The notes beneath the pieces were generated by a model. The model saw only the letters and a list, made by a program, of their open reading frames with translations, made no database searches and was not told the origin of the DNA. A stretch of 64,000 nt of DNA, taken from positions 62,001-126,000 of the forward strand of contig JAPFBL010000363.1 of assembly GCA_026182355.1 (NCBI GenBank), given 5' to 3'. The position numbers and the translations under genes were made by a program. Positions 56,109 to 64,000 of the stretch are shown piece by piece. Numbering within the stretch: position 1 is the first letter of the stretch; each line of letters starts with the position of its first letter. The DNA is from Hermatobates lingyangjiaoensis (lineage: Eukaryota > Arthropoda > Insecta > Hemiptera > Hermatobatidae).

Positions 56109-56270
56109 TGGGTGTCTTGTAGCCTAGCGGCTTATGTGCTTGATTTAGAGGAGTAGATCAGCAACCACTCTCATCCTCGATTTATTCACGTGGCAGGTCA
56201 AAACAAATCTGAACGCATCATCCCTCAGAGAGGACGCTGAGCTGTTGGCCCCAAACCTATATATCCTGGT
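56109..56270 (+). mobile_element. tRNA-derived SINE, 5' half
   Basis: TGTCTTGTAGCCTAGCGGC and GAGTAGATCAGCAACCAC (drifted B box), TCGATTTATTCACGTGGC, AGAGGACGCTGAGCTGTTGG. Truncated after CCAAACCTATAT. Confidence 0.8.
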
Positions 56271-56486
56271 TTTGTCGCTTACCCTTGTCTGTTCGGCTCT
56301 TTACTGACTCTGACAACATAATCCTTCGCGTTCCACGGCCACAGTGACCTTAGTGTTATTCCCTCAATTCTACCTTTTTGCCACTTTCAACCACTTAAAT
56401 GGAATTTGATCCTAAATTTAAAAAAGAAAGAAATTTTAAAACATATAGTAATAGATTGAATACACCCATAAATATAACAGATCTTA

Positions 56487-56790
56487 GGGACTATGGTAGC
56501 CTAGTGGCTTACGTGCTCGCCTCTTGATTGGTAGATCAGGGGTTCCATACACCACTCTGGCCCTCGATTCATTCACGCAGAAGGTGACAAAAATTTGAAT
56601 ATGTTCTATTTCGGATAGGACGTTAAGCCGTTGGCCCCGAGCCTGTAAGATATCAGGTATTCAATAAACTTGAGTAGGCAAAATTTAGGACTCCCAAGGT
56701 AAAATTTCCATTGTGTGGTATCACAAAGGGTCAATCTTTGACCTATTTGTGTTCTCTCGTGGGACTGCTACTAACCGAACCTAACCAACC
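56487..56790 (+). mobile_element. tRNA-derived SINE, nearly full length
   Basis: GACTATGGTAGCCTAGTGGC head, GGGGTTCCATACACC B-box region, GGACGTTAAGCCGTTGG core, CACAAAGGGTCAATCTTTG, tail CCGAACCTAACCAACC. An internal deletion follows CAGGTATTCA. Confidence 0.88.
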
Positions 56791-57282
56791 TACACATGAT
56801 AAACAGTTGTTACTTGCGTAATATAAAAAGCCAATTTGATTGATTAAAACTTTATAGAAAACGTAAGATTAGTACTTTTAATACTACAGAGATTAGTTCT
56901 GACTATAGTAGAAAAACTAAGCACCTTTCTTCGTAAATTTCACTCTAAAAAGGCTATAAAAGATATAGTACCGATCGAGTGAGGAAGCAAACTTATGAAA
57001 AGAGGTTTCATTCTACTTTAATTAATTAAATAAATTATTATAAACTAAAGATTCAAAACAAGAATATCAATGCCAAGAAAAAACACAAATAGAAACTAAA
57101 ACTGATAATCAAGAATGTAATGCTCTAGCAATTGGCATTGGGATAGCCCATGTTCCTTAAATGTTGATGAAGAATAAAATATTCCCCAATATCCCATTTT
57201 ATCTACAAGATTGTGAACATGTCATAGTAATGATATTGAGGTCTTTGTATTGCTGTATATATTATCCATAAATTTCATGAAG
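56791..57282. other. AT-rich unique stretch
   Basis: Nothing recognised. Confidence 0.4.
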
Positions 57283-57463
57283 ATTTATATATTATATATT
57301 ATATATTATATATATTATATATATATATATATAGCTCAATGCAGAAAAAGAAACATAGAGAAATCAAAAGCACACACTTACACTCTCTAATTTTCGGTTT
57401 GAACCGTCTTCAGGAGGTAAGAGAGAGAAACCAAGCGCACTGGTTTAGAGATGGTTGGAATCC
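57283..57463 (-). repeat. (TA)n and family E left half
   Basis: Irregular TA to 57333, then GCTCAATGCAGAAAAAGAAAC through CTAATTTTCGGTTTGAACC to GTTTAGAGATGGTTGG. The minus core keeps CTGAAGA and GAAA (57392-57413). Confidence 0.82.
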
Positions 57464-57475
57464 CTAATATATATA

Positions 57476-57668
57476 AATCAATGATCAAACCACAATATGA
57501 AATGGAAAAAAAACTGTGATTTTCAACCATAACAAGCGGGCGTCGTCGTCAAAAACCCAACTCTGACGGAGACCGTTTGTTACGGTTGAAAGACCGTAGT
57601 CTTTTTTTTTCATTTCATATTGTTTTGAACATTGATTGTTATTTCACGTGTTTACATGAAATCTTGTA
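57476..57668. repeat. Family A fold-back
   Basis: Left arm AATGATCAAACC-type, right arm ending GTTTTGAACATTGATTG, tail TTCACGTGTTTACATG. The plus core has CTGACGG, the minus core lacks CTGACGA; both are probably inactive. Confidence 0.8.
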
Positions 57669-57679
57669 TATATGTGTGT

Positions 57680-57900
57680 TATGTAATCGGAATTTGGTCA
57701 ATTTTTTAGGTTCAAAAAACCAAACTCTCGTTCCCGACGTTTCGGTTTAAGAAAATTTTTACTTCTGCCTATCAAAAAGGTTTTAAAATATATCTAAAAC
57801 CTTGGAAACGAGAGTTTGATTTTGGAAATAGTCTGAATCCCGATTAGATAAAAAAAAACTTATTCTATCAAACGATTGATATATTATTGAATCTGTTATA
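57680..57900. repeat. Family I fold-back, copy 2
   Basis: AAACTCTCGTTCCCGACG on the left and CCTTGGAAACGAGAGTTTG on the right form an imperfect palindrome. The right half matches 6105-6285. CGACGTTTCGG near 57735 resembles the GAAACGTCG word of family H, but no CTGANGA is found nearby. Confidence 0.6.
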
Positions 57901-57949
57901 TATATACATTTATATATAATTAAAGAAAAAAGCAACTCAACAACATTCA

Positions 57950-58520
57950 AAAATGTGAAGAGGAGTCTTCATAGAATTTAAAATTGCTGCGATGGCCCTT
58001 CATGGATACAAGGTCTTACTGTCCCATTGAGTTTTCAGATGTTTTGATACATTTTTAGCTGCATTTATAACCTTATTTTTGTTTGTTTTAAAAAAAACAA
58101 TTCATTTTGTTGTTACAAACACTGTTTAAAAGCTACATTCAGGTTAGCTGCCATTCTTTTCTCAGCATTTGACAATTTTTTGCCAAATTATTACTGGTTT
58201 TGAATTTGCATAGCCAACTAGGAGGATGCTTTGCAATTCTGACTTAATAGCCTCAATTTGAATACTTGTGCCAGAGGTGATGCAACCTGATTTTCTTTTT
58301 TCTCATACCCAATAATTAAGATAGTTTTTATAGTTTGAGCAATTGATATTTTTTTTCCTTCTTCGGTATTTTAACTTTCGAATCATCTTCAAAGCATATT
58401 ATGCTTTCATCCATTCGATGGGTTACTTCTAGTTGGTGGCGCAAATATCAGCAGCAATTCTGTCTGCAATACCTAAAGCTAATGAATTTCACAACATTAA
58501 GCTTAGAATCTATGCCGTAA
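57950..58520 (-). pseudogene. Decayed minus-strand coding remnant, family unknown
   Basis: Several minus-strand frame pieces look protein-like and follow one another with frameshifts and stops: LALGIADRIAADICATN (near 58480-58430), then RMDESIICFEDDSKVKIPKK (near 58420-58350), ISIAQTIKTILIIGYEKKEN (near 58350-58290) and INAAKNVSKHLKTQWDSKTL (near 58065-58010). I do not recognise the family. It may be an old transposon or a gene fragment. Confidence 0.3.
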
Positions 58521-59174
58521 ATTGATATGACATGGGATAAAAAATTTGCATTCTAAAATTTTAAAGATAGTTATAAACTAACTCTCTCCACAGGACTAGA
58601 GGTTCACAGCTTTTGTTGGCTTTTGGAACCGCTGAGAGCTAGATAATAATCTGTAGACTCTCTAGAACCTAAAAAAATCTAATTAAACCTGTATGTAAAT
58701 ATTCTAAGAAATATTTACGTCAATAAAAAATTAAAATATAATAAAGACTATCAAAAAGTAAAAAAAATATTCATGCTTCAATTTCAAATAGAAAAAAACC
58801 GTATTTAAACTACAAAAAAAAAAGGTATTTTACATGCTACAATTTCTAAGTGAATATATGTTAAAAAAATACAATCTGTATAACGCTTTGAGGTATTAGA
58901 TTGTCATGAAAAACTAATGAAAATATTGTATTATTTTATTTAATATTAATATTTTGATATTCTCGAGGTCAGCTTTTTCGTAATTAATGCAGAGAAGTTA
59001 TTCTTAACATTTGAAGTTTGGATGTGTCAATGATAAAATATTAATGAGTTTTCTTCCGTTTCGTTAAACAGTGCATCCAGTCTCTTTTTCTATTCTCCAG
59101 GTAATGGTGGAATAAAAATTGGTGACTGTATATGTGTGAATTTAATTGTATCGTAATTTTACGAAAGATATAAT
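58521..59174. other. AT-rich unique stretch
   Basis: May include more of the decayed coding remnant (58560-58660); nothing else. Confidence 0.35.
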
Positions 59175-59400
59175 ATATGTTGATCAATGTAAATAAAGAA
59201 ACTTGGAAAAATTGAAAACACTCTGTTACAGTTTCCAATTTTTCGTTTGATCCATCATCAGAAGAGATAAGAAGAAAAACAAGGGCACTGGTGCAGAACG
59301 GTTGACAGTTGGAGACGGACTTTAATTTTTCTGTTTCTTTATCTACATTGAACTTATTTGTCTGTTTCGGATTGTTTTTTCATCATTAAAGTGTTTCAGT
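59175..59400 (-). repeat. Family E fold-back, diverged
   Basis: TGATCAATGTAAATAAAGAAAC on the left and TTTCTTTATCTACATTGAAC on the right are inverted ends. The minus strand has CTGATGA and GAAA (59241-59261) with a weak hairpin between. Confidence 0.72.
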
Positions 59401-59481
59401 GCATAATAATATTGAAACATATGAAATTTGCCTTTATTTCTTTCACAAGGATAAATACATATAATGTTTATACTTTAGTAT

Positions 59482-59798
59482 GTTGAAATGTACCGCAGCT
59501 TCGGCATTAACGACTTTCAAACTAAGCTGTTCCAGTCTCCTGACAGTCTTACATCAGTAGTTATATCGGCAGTACATATGTTTTGCCGATTTAGCTTATT
59601 GGAGAACCTCTCCAATAATCCAAGCCATGGTTTTACATCTATAGCAAGGGAGAACGTCAGGTCACCCGTAAAACTGTCAGGAGACTGGAACAGCTTAGTT
59701 TGAAAGTCGTTAATGCCGAAGCTGCGGTACATTTCAACAAAATATGTCTCCAAGAAGATTTGCTGCCAACCTATACTAACTTTAGTAAGTATATACAA
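59482..59798. repeat. Family B palindrome with perfect 65-bp arms
   Basis: Arms 59482-59546 and 59674-59738 are exact reverse complements, so they were recently made or are homogenised. The 127-bp spacer is non-palindromic (AGCTTATTGGAGAACCTCTC). The right flank AAGAAGATTTGCTGCC is the same as at 19531. Open frames on both strands arise from the symmetry and are not genes. Confidence 0.95.
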
Positions 59799-59847
59799 TA
59801 AATAGTATATACTGTATATACTCGTACATAGGTGTGTATCTCAATTG

Positions 59848-59932
59848 ACATTTGACTTGGCGAAGACCATTTGTTTCGGTTGAAAGTCTTAGTATATTTT
59901 CGATTTCTTAATGTAGTTTCAACTGTGTAGTG
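59848..59932 (+). repeat. Family A right arm fragment
   Basis: TTGGCGAAGACCATTTGTTTCGG then TTGAAAGTCTTAG; only the right arm, with CTGACGA mutated to TTGGCGA. Confidence 0.6.
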
Positions 59933-60559
59933 TATACTATGTATATACATAATCTTTTTGAGTTTCTGACCCCTTTGAGAATCTGGTGAAAGTTATAGAT
60001 TTCTTTCTTAGAAAAATGCAAATAAACATTATATTGCATGCAATGAATTTACTTTATTAAATCTCATATAGTGTATGACATGACAAAAAGTGCAAAAGTA
60101 ACACAATCTGAACAATGAAATACGATCATCTTATGCAATGTAAACTAGAAAAAAATTAATTTTACTTTAATGTTTATTTCAATGAGAAGTTTTTTTTTTG
60201 TTTAGCTTGAATTAGAAGTGGACTCTGTGAAGTGGTCTTTGACAATGTAACATCATGTCACCTCCGCCATCAAAACGATTTCGGTTCTACGTTTATATTT
60301 GTTGCTGCATATAGTGAATATAAATGTTAATTTTTTATTTAACCTTCAAGGAGCTCCTGAAACTCATCTAAAGGCCCCAGGTTTTTTTGCTTTATTCTCC
60401 AACTTATCTTATCCAACGACGTCGTCGTTTTTTGTACCACATGCCAAACAATGGCTACACTACTGCGGGAATGTTGTGAAGCTGGGAAAAGACCTTCCAC
60501 GGAAAAAGGCATCAGCCTGTATTACCAAATTGGCCTATATAGAAAACTTGCTATAAAAT
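59933..60559. other. Unique stretch
   Basis: 60340-60540 is slightly GC-richer; an 85-codon frame there has no recognised motif. Confidence 0.35.
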
Positions 60560-60772
60560 TTTAGTGAATACCTGAAATTATACAGGCTAAGGACTGACAG
60601 CTTAACATAATCTTATATTAAAGTCTTACGTACATGAATAAATCAATAGAGACGTAACATCACCTCCAAGAGATGACGTGCTTAGATCTGTTTATCTTCC
60701 TCGTATGAGAATCGAACTCTAGATCTACCATTCAATTTGCAAGCATTCAGGCCACTGGGCTACCCTAGCTCC
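60560..60772 (-). mobile_element. tRNA-derived SINE, 3'-truncated
   Basis: GAATACCTGAAATTATACAGG, AAGAGATGACGTGCTTAGATC, ATCGAACTCTAGATCTACC, and the head GCCACTGGGCTACCCTAGC. The body carries an inserted or rearranged piece near 60610-60655. Confidence 0.75.
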
Positions 60773-61744
60773 TCTCAGTAAAAACCTTAAATTGCTGGAC
60801 CCTAGGAATTATGCAATGTAAGGTACTTTTTAAAGACCCATATTATTATATAATTTACTCAAGAATAATTTAGGACCCCATCAGCCTGAGAATATAAAAC
60901 GTTCACGTCGAAAATGGAGGCCGAATAACAAATATAGCTCCATTAGACCTTTATACTGCGCTAAATGACATTTTTCTTTTAGATGTTTTATTTTTTTCAT
61001 TATATATAATGGTTAGATTTCTTGGTAATACCTGATTATTTTTCAGTTGTATGAAATTATCCTTGCTTTCCTTGTATCAATGTGAACTTCTTATCAGCGT
61101 TAAGCGTTCTTAAAACTTCTCATTGCGATGTCCCTTATCTTTCAACCTTGTAGGGATGAATGCTATTCTTGCGTAATTTATGGTATTAGCTGGCCTGGGT
61201 TGTAACCATTTTGTAAGTTTTTATCTAATGTTTGTAAGTTTGGTGTTAAAGGGATCAACCTTATTGTTTCATTTGCCTAAGTCATACTACTGTTCATAAT
61301 TGATAATGGAAATGGTCATTTTTTAATTGTCCTCTAAGATAAAATTGCCGTATGTTTTGCTATTATAATTGCAATTCGAGATTCAAGTTCACCTGTGAAT
61401 GAAAGAGCTGCGTATTAACAATGTAATATTTTTTCTACAAATGTTATACATTATGAAACAGACTAATTCCAAAGCTTTTCTTTTCTTTGACGTACGTACG
61501 TGCTTCGAGTTGACATTGCTAATTTTGTTCAACTCCTACAAGGTTCTTGAAGTGTTTGTTTCGGAGTCAATGGACTCATAAAAGGTAGGAATGCAAGAAA
61601 AAAAGCACAAGTGTGAAGACTGGCTAGGCCATTGTCCTAGCTTAAGAGTCTTCTATTCTAGTAAAAACTTCCAATGCCCAAGTTTTTTAGCATTTTTTTT
61701 TTCATTTTAGTTTTGTCTTAGTAATTACAAAGTAAGGTTAAAAA
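60773..61744. other. Unique AT-rich stretch
   Basis: Nothing recognised. Confidence 0.4.
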
Positions 61745-61830
61745 GCTAATAAAATAGTCTCCATATACAGATATTTAGTGAGTTAAACAGCGCGTTTCAG
61801 ACATGTTTCTTCCTCAGGTAAATATAAGAT
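61745..61830 (-). repeat. Single-unit hammerhead-like repeat, TAATAAAATAGTCTCC type
   Basis: Begins GCTAATAAAATAGTCTCC, shared with 62520. On the minus strand (61817 to 61795) it reads CTGAGGA, AGA..TCT hairpin without an extra base, GAAA, then ACGCGC, one base from self-complementary ACGCGT. Confidence 0.6.
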
Positions 61831-62514
61831 ATAAGAGCAATTAACTTTTCTAATAAACAAAAAACTAATAATAATAAATTTAGGAATAGCATACCTACTC
61901 CAGTTGAAATATCACATGATCTGAGCTACCTCCGCATTAGCTGAGTCTTAACTACCGACTTAGCTAAAGGCTCTGGTATTTAGCATTTTTAGTTTGTGAC
62001 AAAAAGAAAAAATTGTTAGGCAAGAACAATAGATTAACAGGGCTCTTTTTGAATGACAGGAGAATCAAGTTACAATGATATATATCGTGACTTTTATTAA
62101 ATTATAAAATATCTATTATGTAGATATAAACCCTGTTGTAAATAATGAAATGACAGAGATTTCCTAATTGAAAAATAAGATTTAATTAATTAATTAACAT
62201 TTATTAATTAATTTATGTAAGATTTGTTACCCGTTTAATACAGTTCCTACTCTATTTCAACGGGAGTAGATTAACTAGCAAAAGGACACTATGTTGTTGG
62301 ATAACCCATAGTTGATACAAAGTAGAATGAAAACGTTTACTTTCTTCCCTTTTCCTCTTAAATCGACTATAGTCGATTGCAACATTTTCCCCACTTAGCA
62401 GTTAGGAAAGAAAGTAAAAAATTTTACTCTTTGTATTAAAAGGAAAAATGTTATCAGGGTTAATAAAACATAGTTCTGTGCAGACTTAATTATAATTCCT
62501 AAGAGGTATACATA
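61831..62514. other. Unique AT-rich stretch
   Basis: TTAATTAATTAATTAAC-like cluster near 62180-62215; nothing else. Confidence 0.4.
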
Positions 62515-62700
62515 AAATGCTAATAAAATAGTCTCCACACAAATTCGTTTATGCAGTCAAACAATATTGTTGTTTTTTTTATGTTTTTTTTTATTTATGT
62601 TAGATATACCTGAAGAAGAACACTACGTGTTCGAAACTCGTTTAACTTATCGTTATACTGGATAAATTTAACTTATCCAAACTCGTATATCAATTTTGAT
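62515..62700 (+). repeat. Single-unit hammerhead-like repeat, same 5' word
   Basis: GCTAATAAAATAGTCTCC at the left, then near the right the core 62610-62636: CTGAAGA, unpaired A, perfect GAACAC/GTGTTC hairpin, GAAA. It resembles the inner arm of the family J element at 35093. Confidence 0.6.
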
Positions 62701-63128
62701 TGGTTAACTAATGACAGTGCTTATTATTAACAAAAATAAACTTAAATAAGCGACTTTTAAATGTATACTTAATCCAGTTAGATTTTTTCTGGAGTATACA
62801 AAACATATGAAAGAAACATTATTGAGTTTCATGTAAAATGTATTAAACAAGGATGGTTTCATTTGACCTAATAAGAATTTACGAGGTTTTAAATCGCACT
62901 TAATGGAGAGATACGACTGAAACATTTTTGTTGGTGGCTAAAGGATTAAGAGGATAATGACTTTATGACCGCACTTTCATTACATCACCACAACTCTACT
63001 TAGCTGCCATGTGAATTTAATTTAATAATTTTACGTAAAATTAAAGCTGATGATAAACATTTCGTTTTAACTTCGTCGAAAAACTGTTACTTTGACAGAT
63101 GTATACTTAAAATAAGTCCTTTTTAACT
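62701..63128. other. AT-rich unique stretch
   Basis: Nothing recognised. Confidence 0.4.
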
Positions 63129-63136
63129 ACTTAAAT

Positions 63137-63604
63137 CAGGGGTTCTTGAGCTTTTTGTGCTTCTGGACCCCCACATTTTCTCATCCCTCTTCACCGATTA
63201 CTTAAAAACCACCATCAAAAACCATTATGCGCAGAAAACATAAATAAAACATAATTTAGGTTGAAATACATTATAAAAGTATCTGTTTTGAATATAATGA
63301 ATAGTTTAATAGAATAGTTTGAATAATAGAATAGTTTTGCAACACTATAACAAACTCATAAGAATATTGTGCATTATAAAACTATTATAACAAAATTATA
63401 TTATAAATTATTATGTTCATTATCCTTACGGTCAGCTCGCTCTGCTTTGATATATTTTTAGTTATTCTAACCTGATATGAACATATAAACTTAGCGTGGA
63501 TCGTAAAATTCACCATGGACCTTCAAGATACTATTCACCCTTGTGAACCCCCGTAATCCTCTAGGGACCTTGGGGGTCCATGCGGACCACGTTGAGAACT
63601 ACTG
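63137..63604. mobile_element. hAT-like MITE with terminal inverted repeats
   Basis: Left end CAGGGGTTCTTGAGC to TGGACCCCC and right end TGGGGGTCCATGCGGACC to GTTGAGAACTACTG are inverted repeats of about 35 bp. The CAGNGGTTCTCAA-type terminus is typical of hAT elements. Flanking 8-mers ACTTAAAT and ACTCCGAT agree at five of eight positions, fitting a decayed 8-bp target duplication. The 468-bp interior is AT-rich and non-coding, so it is a non-autonomous copy. Confidence 0.85.
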
Positions 63605-63956
63605 ACTCCGATCATGCTTTAGTAATGGTTAATTTGATTTACTTGAATGTATAACTGAATGGAATTGTACCATTTGGTTTTTAAAGTGGTTTCATCCATT
63701 ATTAGTAGATGATGTCCTAATAAGAATAAACCCTTGGTCAGTCACATTCGTTTCTATATACTTTAATCTTAAATTAAACGATAAACCTTAATCTTTATAC
63801 TTTATTTTATTTTGTATTTAAAGTCCTTAACACTTATTATACTATTATCGCTCATTTTTTGTCTGCCCAGTTGGCTTCCATCTTCTTATAGTACTATATC
63901 CTTTGTCGTAAGATGATCGAAATAATACTGTATTATATAATAGTATTTATATAATA
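63605..63956. other. AT-rich unique stretch
   Basis: Nothing recognised. Confidence 0.4.
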
Positions 63957-64000
63957 AGATAGCACACAGGTAGACACAGGAATAACTAACTTCTATATTT
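63957..64000 (-). repeat. Family C left arm cut by the right window edge
   Basis: GATAGCACACAGGTAGACAC and GGAATAACTAACTTC are the complement of 55269-55305. The arm should continue beyond 64000 into a core on the minus strand. Confidence 0.75.

Noticed and set aside
59488..59798. Overlapping frames on both strands with the same N- and C-terminal sequence
   Set aside because: They result from reading the perfect inverted repeat in both directions.
5327..59932. CRISPR array made of the recurring palindromic repeats
   Set aside because: Repeats are dispersed over tens of kb, differ in length and orientation, have no regular spacers, and the genome is eukaryotic.

Overview
The window looks like a gene-free stretch of a large, AT-rich animal genome, either intergenic or inside a very long intron. 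I found no supportable protein-coding exon, rRNA or ordinary tRNA gene. The longest open frames (up to about 124 codons) have the composition of chance or repeat-derived frames. Dense (TA)n, (CT)n and (CA)n microsatellites, tRNA-derived SINEs and many inverted-repeat elements point to an invertebrate. The SINE tails end in (CCTAA)n, the complement of the TTAGG telomere pentamer common in arthropods. That leans weakly towards an arthropod; a mollusc or another invertebrate is not excluded.

Three repeat layers make up most of what can be named. (1) About fifteen copies of one tRNA-derived SINE family, full length about 330 bp, lie on both strands. The best plus-strand copies are at 4482-4811, 35721-36033 and 56487-56790; the best minus-strand copies are at 2170-2475 and 22619-22935. 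(2) Palindromic (fold-back) elements, usually bordered by (TA)n, fall by eye into about ten sequence families, here called A to J. Clear examples are at 6292-6484, 16228-16684, 27847-28119, 41549-41764, 43746-43907, 48514-48676 and 59482-59738. (3) Minor items are a hAT-like MITE at 63137-63604 with a probable 8-bp target duplication, a short pogo/CENP-B-like helix-turn-helix remnant near 15572-15680, a decayed minus-strand coding remnant at 57950-58520, and local tandem duplications at 11368-11557, 13770-14355 and 45773-45930.

The most interesting signal is shared by several otherwise dissimilar palindromic families. One arm, or both on opposite strands, carries CTGANGA, then a small hairpin, then GAAA, then a short self-complementary word (AGATCT, ATAT, AATT or ACGT) ending in U followed by A, C or U. 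In the best families this is followed by a short stretch that pairs with the bases just before CTGANGA. That is the layout of a minimal type I hammerhead ribozyme, as described for Penelope-like elements and retrozymes. The reading departs from the canonical core by one unpaired base before stem II. About two dozen cores keep both CTGANGA and GAAA; others are visibly decayed.

Between the repeats lie several compact islands of higher complexity and slightly higher GC (about 12.7, 18.8, 39.6, 46.8, 49.8, 51.3 and 54.9 kb). They contain no microsatellite or known repeat and look like conserved noncoding elements. If so, the window may flank a developmental regulator, but this is inference and needs cross-species alignment.
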